A DNA stretch of 61,773 nucleotides from Clostridiales bacterium (lineage in GTDB: Bacteria; Bacillota; Clostridia; Oscillospirales; Oscillospiraceae), in assembly GCA_004553495.1 (NCBI GenBank), contig SFLE01000006.1:1-61773 (forward strand), given 5' to 3'. Both the position numbers and the translations under genes were made by a program. Position 1 is the first letter of the stretch, and every line of letters starts with the position of its first letter. The notes below the pieces were generated by a model. It was not told the DNA's origin. It was given only the letters and a program-made list of their open reading frames with translations, and did not search any database. Shown here in pieces: positions 34,640 through 42,904 of this stretch.

Positions 34640-34715
34640 GCTCCCTTGCGTAAAGGGAGCAGTCACCGGAGGTGACTGAGGGATTGTTGGCCTCCCCTTG
34701 AGGGGAGGCTTTTTT
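34640..34715 (+). repeat. three-hairpin dispersed repeat ending in a terminator
   Basis: Hairpin 1 is GCTCCCTT-gcgta-AAGGGAGC (34640-34660); hairpin 2 is TCACC-gga-GGTGA (34663-34675); hairpin 3 is GCCTCCCC-TTGA-GGGGAGGC (34690-34709) with six T, a good terminator. The first 17 bases recur at 26428-26444. This looks like a dispersed intergenic element that also ends the XRE transcript. Confidence 0.7.
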
Positions 34716-34789
34716 GAGGTTACTACAACAGCCTCAAAACTTGCAAAGAAATATATATAAATGTTTGTGCGAATTTTTTAAAAAAAGCC

Positions 34790-34866
34790 TTGACAAGATG
34801 CTGAAAGGGTGCTATATTAGCACTCGAAGGGTTAGAGTGCCAGCAAATGAAGAGGTTGAGTGCTAA
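34790..34866 (+). promoter_or_regulatory. heat-shock promoter with CIRCE operator and a third half-site
   Basis: TTGACA (34790-34795), 17 bases, TATATT (34813-34818). CIRCE overlaps the -10 box: TTAGCACTC (34817-34825), nine bases, GAGTGCCAG (34835-34843; consensus GAGTGCTAA, two mismatches). A perfect GAGTGCTAA follows at 34858-34866, directly before the hrcA ATG. HrcA binds CIRCE and represses the operon until heat inactivates it. Confidence 0.93.
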
Positions 34867-35964
34867 ATGAGTATAAGCGAAAGAAAAAAGAAAATACTCG
34901 GCGCACTTGTCGAAGAATATATCAGAACAGCCGAACCGGTTGGCAGTAAGGTAATAGCCCGTATCGCCGATCTCGGGTGCAGTCCCGCTACGATACGCAA
35001 CGAGCTCGCCGAGCTCACCGGCATGGGTTATCTTGAACAGCCGCACACCTCGGCAGGACGCATACCGACTCCGGCGGGCTACAGGATGTATGTAAACGAG
35101 CTGATGCAGAAGCAAAAGCTTTCGCTCGAGGAGACGGAGGAGATAAACCGCCGCTTAAACGACAGGCTCAGCCAGCTCGACGATCAGCTCCGCGATGTCG
35201 GAAAGCTCGCATCACAGCTCACCGATTACCCCGCACTTGCGCTCACGGCGTATGCGCCGGCGACGATAAAGCGCTTTGACCTTATTTATATTGATGCAAA
35301 CACCTTTATAATCGTTGTTATGCTCAGCAATAACACGGTTAAAAATAAGCTCGTTCATCTGCCTGTGTCGGTCGATCAGCCGATGATACAAAAGCTTGCG
35401 ACATTGTTTAACGCAAACTTCACCGGCATTTCAGGAGACAAGGTAACGCCGGTGCTCATAAGCTCGACAGAGCGCGCCTCGGGCGACACGATGGGGCTTA
35501 CGGCCGTCATTGCGTCGTTTGTCATCGAGACGCTCGAAAGTCAGCAGGGCGTTGAGGCGTTTATCACCGGCGAGAATAGGCTCCTGAGCCAGCCGGAGTT
35601 CAGAGACCCCGACAAGGCGCACCGGCTTATGAATTACCTCTCCGACGGCGGTCATGTGATAGCCGATGCCGACAGCGGCCTGTTTGATACAAGCTCCGAG
35701 GTCCGCGTGCTGATAGGACCCGAAAATGTCGCGGAGGAGCTCAAGGATTCAAGCGTTGTTATAGCAAGCTATGACATGGGCGATAATACAAAGGGACTCA
35801 TAGGAGTCGTAGGACCCACGAGAATGGATTATTCCACGGTAGCCGCAAAGCTCAGCTTTCTGGCTGCGGGTCTTTCAAGGCGGCTCGGCGGCGGTGAAGC
35901 GCCCCCGTCGGGTATGCACAATAAGTTGATAATAAAGGGAGATGACATAATAGATGAGCAGTAA
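34867..35964 (+). CDS. hrcA: heat-inducible transcription repressor HrcA
   Basis: 365 residues. N-terminal winged helix (ERKKKILGALVEEYIRTAEP, then CSPATIRNELAELTGMGYLE), followed by the GAF-like HrcA domain ending in VVGPTRMDYSTVAAKL. It represses this operon through the CIRCE just upstream. The ATG directly abuts a CIRCE half-site, with GAAGAGG as a possible binding site. It overlaps grpE by 11 bases. Confidence 0.97.
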   Translation: MSISERKKKILGALVEEYIRTAEPVGSKVIARIADLGCSPATIRNELAELTGMGYLEQPHTSAGRIPTPAGYRMYVNELMQKQKLSLEETEEINRRLNDRLSQLDDQLRDVGKLASQLTDYPALALTAYAPATIKRFDLIYIDANTFIIVVMLSNNTVKNKLVHLPVSVDQPMIQKLATLFNANFTGISGDKVTPVLISSTERASGDTMGLTAVIASFVIETLESQQGVEAFITGENRLLSQPEFRDPDKAHRLMNYLSDGGHVIADADSGLFDTSSEVRVLIGPENVAEELKDSSVVIASYDMGDNTKGLIGVVGPTRMDYSTVAAKLSFLAAGLSRRLGGGEAPPSGMHNKLIIKGDDIIDEQ

Positions 35965-36547
35965 GAAAGAAAAAACCGAGAAGCAGGAAGAGATAAAGGC
36001 TGAGGTTCAGGAAGAAACTCCGGAAACTGCCGCCGAACAGCCCGAGCCCGAACACAAGGACGAGGCTAAGAAGGAGAAGAAGCAGAAGAAGGAGTCCAAG
36101 AGAGAAGCCGAGCTCAAGGAAACTGCCGAAAAGCTCATTCAGGCTGAGAAGGATAAGTACCTGCGGCTCTGCGCGGAGTACGATAACTTCCGCAAGCGCA
36201 GTCAGAAGGAACGCGACACGCTGTATGCCGATATAAAGGCGGACACGCTGATAAAGTTCCTGCCGATATACGACAATCTCGAACGCGCGCTTGCCACTCC
36301 CACCGAGGACGAGGCTTACCGCCGCGGCGTTGAAATGATAATGACTCAGTTCTGTACCACGATGGATAAGCTCGGCATAACCGAGATAGATGCTCTCGGA
36401 CAGAAATTTGATCCGAATATGCATAACGCAGTCATGCACATTCAGGACGACGCCTACGGCGAGAACGAAGTCGTCGAGGTGTTCCAAAAGGGCTTCAAGC
36501 TCAATGACAAGGTGATCCGTTTTGCTATGGTAAAAGTAGCGAACTGA
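35954..36547 (+). CDS. grpE: nucleotide exchange factor GrpE
   Basis: 197 residues. The first ~65 are Glu/Lys-rich and disordered-looking (with EKKQKKESKREAE); residues ~65-100 form the long coiled-coil dimer helix with YLRLCAEYDNFRKRSQKE; the C-terminal beta domain has GQKFDPNMHNAVMH and VVEVFQKGFKLNDKVIR. It releases ADP from DnaK. Its ATG lies inside the hrcA 3' end, with GGGAGATGA upstream. Confidence 0.96.
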   Translation: MSSKKEKTEKQEEIKAEVQEETPETAAEQPEPEHKDEAKKEKKQKKESKREAELKETAEKLIQAEKDKYLRLCAEYDNFRKRSQKERDTLYADIKADTLIKFLPIYDNLERALATPTEDEAYRRGVEMIMTQFCTTMDKLGITEIDALGQKFDPNMHNAVMHIQDDAYGENEVVEVFQKGFKLNDKVIRFAMVKVAN

Positions 36548-36600
36548 TTATATATTTTAAGTTTTGTATATTATTGATTTTCAAATAGGAGGAACAGATC

Positions 36601-38442
36601 ATGGGAAAGATTATAGGTATTGACCTCGGTACTACTAATAGCTGTGTTGCCGTTATGGAAGGCGGCGAGGCTGCCGTTATTGCAAACGCAGAGGGTGCTC
36701 GCACCACTCCGTCGGTAGTTGCATTTGCAAAGACCGGTGAGAGAATGGTCGGTCAGGTCGCAAAGCGTCAGGCTATCACCAACCCCGACCGCACCATCTC
36801 CTCGATAAAGCGCGAGATGGGCACGGCTCACAGAGTTACAATTGACGATAAATCTTACACTCCGCAGGAGATCTCCGCAATGATCCTTCAGAAGCTGAAG
36901 GCAGACGCAGAGAGCTACCTCGGTCAGACCGTTACGGAAGCGGTCATTACCGTTCCCGCATACTTCACCGACGCTCAGCGTCAGGCAACCAAGGACGCAG
37001 GCCACATCGCAGGGCTTGATGTAAAGCGTATCATCAACGAGCCTACAGCCGCTGCTTTGGCATACGGTCTGGATAAGGAAAGCGATCAGAAGATCATGGT
37101 CTACGACCTCGGCGGCGGCACCTTCGATGTCTCCGTTCTCGAGATCGGCGACGGCGTTATCGAGGTTCTCGCAACCGCCGGCAACAACCGCCTGGGCGGC
37201 GACGACTTCGACGCATGCATCACCAAGTACCTCGTTGAGGAATTCAAGAAGGCAGAGGGCATCGACCTGTCCGGCGATAAGGTCGCAATGCAGCGTCTGC
37301 GCGAGGCTGCCGAGAAAGCCAAGATCGAGCTGTCCGGCGTTACCACCTCGAACATCAACCTGCCTTATATCACTGCCGATGCGACCGGCCCCAAGCACCT
37401 CGATGTCACCCTCACCCGCGCAAAGTTCAATGAGCTGACTCATCATCTCGTTGAGAAGACCATGGGCCCCGTAAAGCAGGCGCTTTCCGACTCTGGTCTG
37501 TCCGCATCCGACATTTCCAAGGTCCTGATGGTCGGCGGCTCGAGCCGTATCCCCGCTGTTCAGGAGATGGTAAAGCAGCTTACCGGTAAGGAAGGCTTCA
37601 AGGGCATCAACCCCGATGAATGCGTTGCTATCGGCGCTGCAATCCAGGGCGGCGTCCTCACAGGCGATGTAAAGGGCGTTCTGCTTCTGGATGTTGCTCC
37701 TCTGTCTCTGGGCATCGAGACCCTCGGCGGCGTATGCACCCGCCTTATCGAGCGCAACACCACCATCCCGACCAAGAAGAGCCAGGTGTTCTCCACCGCT
37801 GCGGATAACCAGACCGCAGTTGAGATAAATGTCCTTCAGGGCGAGCGCGAGATGGCTCAGTACAACAAGAGCCTCGGCCGCTTCAGCCTCGACGGTATCG
37901 CACCGGCACGCCGTGGCGTTCCTCAGATCGAGGTCACCTTCGACATCGACGCAAACGGTATCGTAAATGTATCCGCAAAGGATCTCGGCACCGGCAAGGA
38001 GCAGCACATCACCATCACCTCCTCGACCAATATGTCCAAGGAGGACATCGACAAGGCTGTCAAGGAAGCCGAGATGTTCGCAGCTGAGGACGCAAAGCGC
38101 AAGGAAGAGGTTGATGTCCGCAATCAGGGCGATCAGATCGTTTACCAGACCGAAAAGACCCTCGAGGAGTTGGGCGACAAGGCTCCCGCAGAGGTAAAGA
38201 GCGAGATCGAAGCAAAGCTTCAGGCACTCAAGACCGCTCTTACCGGCACCGACACCGAGGCTATCAAGAATGCGACCAAGGAGCTGACCGATGTGTTCGG
38301 CAAGCTCTATGAGGCGGCTCAGGCAGCTCAGGGCGCACAGGGCTTCGACCCCAATCAGCAGGCAGCCGGCGGCGCTGACAACGGCGGTCAGGATTTCTAC
38401 GATGCCGACTACACCGTTGTCGATGACGACGACAAGAAGTAA
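36601..38442 (+). CDS. dnaK: chaperone DnaK (Hsp70)
   Basis: 613 residues. ATPase domain signatures: IGIDLGTTNSCVAVMEGGEA, IMVYDLGGGTFDVS and VLMVGGSSRIPAVQE. The substrate domain (LLLDVAPLSLGIETLGG) and helical lid follow, ending TVVDDDDKK. GGAGG precedes ATG 36601. The usual insertion of Gram-negative DnaK is absent, as in Gram-positives. Codon use is strongly biased toward GCA, GTT and GGC, as in a highly expressed gene. Confidence 0.99.
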   Translation: MGKIIGIDLGTTNSCVAVMEGGEAAVIANAEGARTTPSVVAFAKTGERMVGQVAKRQAITNPDRTISSIKREMGTAHRVTIDDKSYTPQEISAMILQKLKADAESYLGQTVTEAVITVPAYFTDAQRQATKDAGHIAGLDVKRIINEPTAAALAYGLDKESDQKIMVYDLGGGTFDVSVLEIGDGVIEVLATAGNNRLGGDDFDACITKYLVEEFKKAEGIDLSGDKVAMQRLREAAEKAKIELSGVTTSNINLPYITADATGPKHLDVTLTRAKFNELTHHLVEKTMGPVKQALSDSGLSASDISKVLMVGGSSRIPAVQEMVKQLTGKEGFKGINPDECVAIGAAIQGGVLTGDVKGVLLLDVAPLSLGIETLGGVCTRLIERNTTIPTKKSQVFSTAADNQTAVEINVLQGEREMAQYNKSLGRFSLDGIAPARRGVPQIEVTFDIDANGIVNVSAKDLGTGKEQHITITSSTNMSKEDIDKAVKEAEMFAAEDAKRKEEVDVRNQGDQIVYQTEKTLEELGDKAPAEVKSEIEAKLQALKTALTGTDTEAIKNATKELTDVFGKLYEAAQAAQGAQGFDPNQQAAGGADNGGQDFYDADYTVVDDDDKK

Positions 38443-38460
38443 TTCCAAAAGTGCTTATCT

Positions 38461-38487
38461 TATGGGCGCACATCAGGTGCGCCCATA
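38461..38487 (+). terminator. hairpin between dnaK and dnaJ
   Basis: TATGGGCGCAC, loop ATCAG, GTGCGCCCATA, then TTTGAG: an 11-bp stem with a short U-tract. It probably reduces read-through into dnaJ or stabilises the dnaK message. Confidence 0.65.
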
Positions 38488-38513
38488 TTTGAGCGTATAA
38501 ATGAGGTGGCTTT

Positions 38514-39656
38514 ATGGCAGAAAAAAGAGATTATTACGAGGTGCTCGGAGTATCCAAGGACGCGACCGAGGATCAGCTTAAAAAAGCATACAGAAAGCTT
38601 GCCAAAGAAAATCACCCCGATCTTCACCCCGGCGATAAGGAATGTGAAGCCCGCTTCAAGGAGATAAACGAGGCATACGAGGTTCTTTCCGATGCCGATA
38701 AGCGCGCGAAATACGACCGTTTCGGTCATGCCGCATTCGACCCCAGTCAGGGCTTTGGCGGCGGTCAGGGCTTTAGCGGCTTCGGAGATTTCGGCGGTTT
38801 CGGTGACTTCGGCGGCTTCGGCGACCTGTTCGGCGAGATGTTCGGCTTCGGCGGAGGCGGCAGCAGAAACTCCAATGCCGCGCGCAAGGGCGATAACCTG
38901 AGCGCAACTGTCAACATCAAGTTTGAAGAGGCTGCGTTCGGCGTTAAGAAAGATGTTTTCGTCGCCCGCGTCGAGCAGTGCCCCGACTGTAAGGGCACCG
39001 GCTGCGCCGAGGGTACGACCGCCGAGGTCTGTCCCGACTGTAAGGGTACCGGTCAGGTGAAAACCACACAGCGCACGCCGTTCGGCATGATGCAGCAGAA
39101 CACCCGCTGCAATAAGTGCAAGGGGCGCGGCAAGATAATCCATACACCGTGCGGCACCTGCCGAGGCGTCGGCAGCATCCGCCGCCAGCACAAGATCAGC
39201 ATCAGCATCCCCGCCGGTATCGACGACGGTCAGACAATCTCCCTGCGCGGTCAGGGCAATGCGGGCGTAAACGGAGGTCCCGCGGGCGATCTGCGGGTAA
39301 CGGTGCTCGTTCAGCCTCACGCGCGGTTCGAGCGCGACGGCGCGTCGGTGCTGCTGAATCAGGAGATCTCTTTTGCGGCAGCGGCACTCGGCTCCGAGAT
39401 CGAGGTCCCCACGCTTGACGGCAAGGTAAAGCTCAACATACCCGAGGGAACCCAGACCGGAACGGTGTTCCGTCTTAAGGGTAAGGGCATCCCGTTCCTG
39501 CGCTCCGGCGGCAGGGGCGACCAGTTCGTCACCGTAAAGGTCGCGGTACCGAAGAACCTTAACGCCGCTCAGAAGGAGGCTCTGCGCGCGTATGCGTCCA
39601 GTCTGGGCGAAACGATAGAGCCGAAAAACGGTATATTCAACAAGCGCAAGAAATAA
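38514..39656 (+). CDS. dnaJ: co-chaperone DnaJ (Hsp40)
   Basis: 380 residues. J domain with HPD at 34-36; Gly/Phe-rich segment ~75-125; four zinc-binding repeats (CPDCKGTGC, CPDCKGTGQV, CNKCKGRGKI, CGTCRGVGSI); then the C-terminal substrate-binding domains. It delivers clients to DnaK and stimulates its ATPase. GAGGTGG precedes ATG 38514. Last gene of the CIRCE operon, followed by a terminator. Confidence 0.99.
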   Translation: MAEKRDYYEVLGVSKDATEDQLKKAYRKLAKENHPDLHPGDKECEARFKEINEAYEVLSDADKRAKYDRFGHAAFDPSQGFGGGQGFSGFGDFGGFGDFGGFGDLFGEMFGFGGGGSRNSNAARKGDNLSATVNIKFEEAAFGVKKDVFVARVEQCPDCKGTGCAEGTTAEVCPDCKGTGQVKTTQRTPFGMMQQNTRCNKCKGRGKIIHTPCGTCRGVGSIRRQHKISISIPAGIDDGQTISLRGQGNAGVNGGPAGDLRVTVLVQPHARFERDGASVLLNQEISFAAAALGSEIEVPTLDGKVKLNIPEGTQTGTVFRLKGKGIPFLRSGGRGDQFVTVKVAVPKNLNAAQKEALRAYASSLGETIEPKNGIFNKRKK

Positions 39657-39668
39657 TGCGCTTCTCAG

Positions 39669-39699
39669 ACCCGACGGGCAGATCCCCCGTCGGGTTTTT
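39669..39699 (+). terminator. dnaJ terminator
   Basis: ACCCGACGGG (39669-39678), loop, CCCGTCGGGT (39686-39695), then TTTT. Confidence 0.93.
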
Positions 39700-39718
39700 A
39701 ATTTTGTACGACGAAAAA

Positions 39719-39747
39719 TTGACAAAGTGGGGAAAATATATTAAAAT
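39719..39747 (+). promoter_or_regulatory. SigA promoter of the MarR gene
   Basis: TTGACA (39719-39724), 17 bases, TAAAAT (39742-39747). Confidence 0.82.
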
Positions 39748-39780
39748 TGAACAAATCGAGTGACGAAAGGGGAGGGCGTT

Positions 39781-40224
39781 GTGCTTCAGGATAATTTCTT
39801 GGAAGTTTACGATAAGTTCAAGCTCGAGTTTTTCAGGAGAATATTTGAGCTCGTGCGCGAGCGCGAGGGCTCGCTGTCGGCGATGGAGGCGTTCTCGATA
39901 GAGATAATCCACGCGCTGGGTGAACCGACCATCGGGCGTTTTGCGGAGTTTCTCAATATTTCGCAGTCGAATGCGACATACAAGGTCAACAGCCTCATCA
40001 AAAAGGGCTACCTGAAAAAGCAGAATTCCGACACCGACCGCAGGGAGTACCACCTCGTTCTGTCGGAAAAGTATTATAACTACACTGATATAATGCGCAG
40101 CTATGTAAAAACCGTGCTCGGCAGGATAGAAGACAGCTTCACCCCCGAGGAGGTCGGGCTGTTTTCAAATATGCTCAAGCGCATATCCGCCGAAATGATG
40201 CCCGAAGCCGAAAATTTTGAATAA
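39781..40224 (+). CDS. MarR family regulator
   Basis: 147 residues from GTG 39781, after GGGGAGGG; an alternative GTG at 39760 lies before that site. The winged helix includes IGRFAEFLNISQSNATYKVN, SLIKKGYLKKQNS, and the wing DTDRREYHLVLSEK. Dimer helices flank it. An autonomous unit with its own consensus promoter and terminator. Ligand and targets are unknown; the neighbouring PadR-operon scar and TetR gene show that the area is rich in regulators. Confidence 0.92.
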   Translation: MLQDNFLEVYDKFKLEFFRRIFELVREREGSLSAMEAFSIEIIHALGEPTIGRFAEFLNISQSNATYKVNSLIKKGYLKKQNSDTDRREYHLVLSEKYYNYTDIMRSYVKTVLGRIEDSFTPEEVGLFSNMLKRISAEMMPEAENFE

Positions 40225-40236
40225 AAGCCTATAGAT

Positions 40237-40271
40237 GAGCGTCGTGAAAACCGCGACGCTCAAATTTTTTT
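40237..40271 (+). terminator. MarR terminator
   Basis: GAGCGTCG (40237-40244), loop, CGACGCTC (40254-40261), then AAA and seven T. Confidence 0.9.
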
Positions 40272-40277
40272 GCAAAA

Positions 40278-40300
40278 ACTACTGAATATAATACAGTAGT
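40278..40300 (+). promoter_or_regulatory. PadR-type operator over a promoter
   Basis: A perfect inverted repeat ACTACTG (40278-40284), nine bases, CAGTAGT (40294-40300), with TATAAT (40287-40292) inside the spacer. It sits 29 bases before the padR-like start and looks like that gene's own operator. Confidence 0.7.
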
Positions 40301-40328
40301 GAAAGGGCTATACAGAAACGAGCCACTT

Positions 40329-40452
40329 ATGAACACGCAATATAAAAAGGGTGTGCTGGAGCTGTGCGTGCTTCGTGCTTTCGTTTGTCGTTTGCAGCCT
40401 GTCAGCCGGCAGCATCCAGTTCTGGCACGCATGGGGCTGGTTTGGAAATTGA
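40329..40452 (+). pseudogene. deletion scar of a PadR operon (padR start fused to the end of another gene)
   Basis: ATG 40329 begins MNTQYKKGVLELCVLR, the typical first 16 residues of a PadR-family regulator, and the match stops there. Shortly after, in a different frame (+1), a reading ends QFWHAWGWFGN and TGA at 40450-40452, which looks like the natural C-terminus of a membrane or sensor protein. A good terminator follows. So the promoter, operator, first codons of padR, last ~70 bases of a downstream gene and terminator survive, and the middle is gone. Alternatively a short leader peptide is made. Function as a regulator is lost. Confidence 0.6.
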
Positions 40453-40471
40453 ATAGCCTGAATAAGCACAG

Positions 40472-40497
40472 CAGGCGCCGCGAGGCGCCTGTTTTTT
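40472..40497 (+). terminator. terminator of the PadR scar
   Basis: CAGGCGCC, loop GCGA, GGCGCCTG and six T. Confidence 0.92.
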
Positions 40498-40507
40498 GCT
40501 GCAATGA

Positions 40508-40564
40508 TTGACATTGCAGATGCATTGTGATAAAATACCGCATGATAGGTAACACGCGTTACCT
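40508..40564 (+). promoter_or_regulatory. promoter and palindromic operator of the TetR-YhhN unit
   Basis: TTGACA (40508-40513), 17 bases, TAAAAT (40531-40536). A perfect 18-base palindrome with 4-base centre, AGGTAAC-ACGC-GTTACCT (40547-40564), follows at the transcription start, the expected place for TetR autorepression. Confidence 0.85.
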
Positions 40565-40601
40565 GAACTGAGATATATTTTGCGGCAAGGGAGGTGCGCT
40601 T

Positions 40602-41186
40602 ATGCCGCCGGAGATACAGTTTTCGGCCGAAAGAATAGTAGACGCAGCGATAGAGATAACCCGCGAGGAGGGCATCGCCGCTGTAACGGCAAGGGCGATA
40701 GCGCACAGGCTCGGCTGCTCGGTAAAGCCGGTGTTCACGGCGTTCGGCAGCATGGACGATGTCGCCCGCGCGACTGCCGACCGCGCAAAGAGCATTTTCA
40801 CGGACTTCATGCAGGAGCCGTATGAAAAGCTCTCGTTCATGCGCATCGGACTTCGATGGATTGATTTTGCCCGCTGCGAGCCGAACCTTTACAGGCTGCT
40901 GTTCATGCCGTCGGGCGGAGATGCCAAAACGCTTACGCCGCTGAATGTTTTCGCAAACTTCTCCGATCTCACGGAAAAGGTCGTGCCCATAATAAGGCGG
41001 GAGTTTGACCTCACGCAGGAGCAGTCGTATAGATTGTACAATCAAATGATCATCCACGCGCACGGTATGGCGTGCATCCTTGCCGTCGGTCAGGCGGAGT
41101 TTACCGAGCGCAGCATAAGAGAGATATTCTCCGAGACGGTAGAAAGTCTCGTGGAGCATTATAAAAACGGGAGGAATCAAGAGTGA
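40602..41186 (+). CDS. TetR/AcrR family regulator
   Basis: 194 residues; GGGAGG precedes ATG 40602. Helix-turn-helix ERIVDAAIEITREEGIAAVT, then ARAIAHRLGCSVKPVFTAFG. The ligand domain contains FARCEPNLYRLLFM and a helical dimer end, of WHG/TetR_C type. It very probably binds the palindrome at 40547-40564. It overlaps the YhhN gene (GTGA), so it likely controls a membrane-lipid function. Confidence 0.93.
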   Translation: MPPEIQFSAERIVDAAIEITREEGIAAVTARAIAHRLGCSVKPVFTAFGSMDDVARATADRAKSIFTDFMQEPYEKLSFMRIGLRWIDFARCEPNLYRLLFMPSGGDAKTLTPLNVFANFSDLTEKVVPIIRREFDLTQEQSYRLYNQMIIHAHGMACILAVGQAEFTERSIREIFSETVESLVEHYKNGRNQE

Positions 41187-41845
41187 AATATGTTTTTATT
41201 GCCCTTTTTGCGGCGGCGAGCATAGCTCACCTTTATTTCAGCTGGAAGGACGATAAGCGCGGCAGAGCCTGCACAAAGCCGTTTCTGCTCATATTTCTCG
41301 CGCTTTTCTATGTGTTTTCGGTCGATGAGGTGTCGCTGCTGCTCCTTTTCGCGCTGCTGACGAGCTGGCTTGGCGATGTGCTGCTCATACCCAAGGGGCA
41401 CAAGTGGTTTTCGGCGGGAGGCGTGAGCTTCGGGATAAGCCATCTGCTGTTCATCGCGGTGTATGCCCAGCGCATAAGCTATGAAAGTGTGCCGTGGCTG
41501 CCGGTGATAATCCTTGCCGTCGTATATTGCCTCATAGCGGCTAAGATCATCTCTATGGTATGGAAAACAACGCCAAAGCTCATGCGCGGCGTGATGTATG
41601 TGTATCTTCTGGCAAACAGCGCGATGAATGTGTTTGCCCTCATGCAGCTTCTCACCACCAGCGCTGTGGGCGCGGTGATCGCCTACATCGGCGCCGTGCT
41701 GTTCTTCGTGTCCGATTGCGGCCTGTTTCTCGTGCGCTATTACAAGGAAAAGCAGATCGTTTACAGAAACCATTTCACCGTTATGCTCACCTACATAGCG
41801 GGCGAGCTGCTCATAACCTTGGGTATTATAATGCTTAGTGTTTAA
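41183..41845 (+). CDS. yhhN: YhhN/TMEM86 family membrane protein (lysoplasmalogenase-like)
   Basis: 220 residues, about eight membrane helices. Family positions are present: CTKPFLLIFLALFYV, SWLGDVLLI (the GD pair), GVSFGISHLLFIAVY and LFFVSDCGLFLVRYY. Homologues hydrolyse the vinyl-ether bond of lysoplasmalogens; plasmalogens are common in anaerobic Clostridia, so this is plausible, but unproven for this protein. GTG 41183 overlaps the TetR stop, with GGGAGG upstream. A lipid kinase follows 14 bases later. Confidence 0.88.
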   Translation: MKYVFIALFAAASIAHLYFSWKDDKRGRACTKPFLLIFLALFYVFSVDEVSLLLLFALLTSWLGDVLLIPKGHKWFSAGGVSFGISHLLFIAVYAQRISYESVPWLPVIILAVVYCLIAAKIISMVWKTTPKLMRGVMYVYLLANSAMNVFALMQLLTTSAVGAVIAYIGAVLFFVSDCGLFLVRYYKEKQIVYRNHFTVMLTYIAGELLITLGIIMLSV

Positions 41846-41859
41846 AGGAGATGTGCGGG

Positions 41860-42759
41860 ATGAAAAATGTGTTTATTATTAACCCCAAGGCCGGAGAGGC
41901 TGACAACGAAGCAAAAATAAGAGACGCCGCAAAGAACATCGCGGAGTGCGAGTTCTATGTGACCAAGGCAGTGGGCGACGCAACGCAGTTTGTGCGCTCG
42001 TGGTGCGATGAGCATCCGGAGGAGCAGGTGCGGTTTATCGCCTGCGGAGGCGACGGCACGATAAACGAGGTGTTCAACGGCGCAGTCGGCAGACAGGGCG
42101 TGAGCGTGAGCTGCTATCCCTGCGGCAGCGGCAACGATTTCGTCAAGGCATTCGGCGGAGCCGAGCGCTTTTCCGACATTGAAAAGCTCACAAGCGCGCC
42201 CACGCGCAAGCTCGACCTTCTGAAGGTCGGCGACCGCTACAGCAACAATGTCGTAAACTTCGGCTTTGACACCACCGTTGCGATAACGATAAACAAGGAG
42301 CGCGACAAGACCGGCCACGGCGGCAAAAACGCCTACACCAAGGGCGTTGTAACAGCGCTGATAAAGAGCATGAAAAGTGCCTGCACCGTCATTGCCGACG
42401 GCGAGGTGCTCAATCCCGACGGTACCCTGCTGCTGTGCACGCTTGCAAACGGACAGTTCGTCGGCGGCTCGTTCAAGTGTGCGCCGCGCTCGAAAAGCGA
42501 CGACGGGCTCATTGATGTGTGCATCATAAAGCCCATATCCCGCCTGCGCTTTGTCAAGGTGCTCACGCCGTATACAAACGGCGAGCATCTCGACGATGAG
42601 AGCATGAAGGATATAGTCACCTACCGTCAGGCGAAAAAGATAGAGGTCAAAGCAGGTGAGGGCTTTGCATTCTCGCTCGACGGCGAGATAATCTACTCCG
42701 ACCATTTCACGGTCGAGATAGCGCCGGCAGCGCTCGATTTCGCAGTGCCGGAGGAGTAA
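41860..42759 (+). CDS. diacylglycerol kinase family lipid kinase
   Basis: 299 residues from ATG 41860; AAAGGAG ends ten bases before it, whereas ATG 41851 is too close. DAGK catalytic signatures: FIINPKAG, CGGDGTINEVFNGA, and PCGSGNDFVKAFGG. The C-terminal beta domain (FSLDGEII) completes the YegS/DgkB-like fold. It phosphorylates diacylglycerol or a related lipid. Cotranscription with a TetR gene and YhhN suggests a small lipid-remodelling unit. Six Cys are unusual for the family but not informative. Confidence 0.92.
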   Translation: MKNVFIINPKAGEADNEAKIRDAAKNIAECEFYVTKAVGDATQFVRSWCDEHPEEQVRFIACGGDGTINEVFNGAVGRQGVSVSCYPCGSGNDFVKAFGGAERFSDIEKLTSAPTRKLDLLKVGDRYSNNVVNFGFDTTVAITINKERDKTGHGGKNAYTKGVVTALIKSMKSACTVIADGEVLNPDGTLLLCTLANGQFVGGSFKCAPRSKSDDGLIDVCIIKPISRLRFVKVLTPYTNGEHLDDESMKDIVTYRQAKKIEVKAGEGFAFSLDGEIIYSDHFTVEIAPAALDFAVPEE

Positions 42760-42773
42760 ATATAAATTTGAGC

Positions 42774-42799
42774 AGCCGGAGCCCCTCGGGGCTCCGGTT
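42774..42799 (+). terminator. terminator after the lipid kinase
   Basis: CCGGAGCCCC with GGGGCTCCGG around a tight TC centre, then TTGTG; strong stem, weak U-tract. Confidence 0.75.
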
Positions 42800-42822
42800 G
42801 TGCATTACGGTAAGCATTTCTG

Positions 42823-42851
42823 TTGACAATATCATACACATGGTATAAAAT
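42823..42851 (+). promoter_or_regulatory. SigA promoter of the aconitase X genes
   Basis: TTGACA (42823-42828), 17 bases, TAAAAT (42846-42851), or TATAAA two bases earlier with TGG extension. Confidence 0.8.
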
Positions 42852-42904
42852 ATAGTTGTTAATTCGATAACGAAGGTAAAAACAAAAAAGGAAGTGATTT
42901 ACAC

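Noticed and set aside
36571..38448. 625-codon open frame antisense to dnaK
   Set aside because: A long shadow frame caused by strong codon bias; dnaK is unmistakable and the antisense frame has no start site or known motif.
38765..38870. GGCTTCGGCGA-type repeats in dnaJ
   Set aside because: They encode the normal Gly/Phe-rich region of DnaJ.
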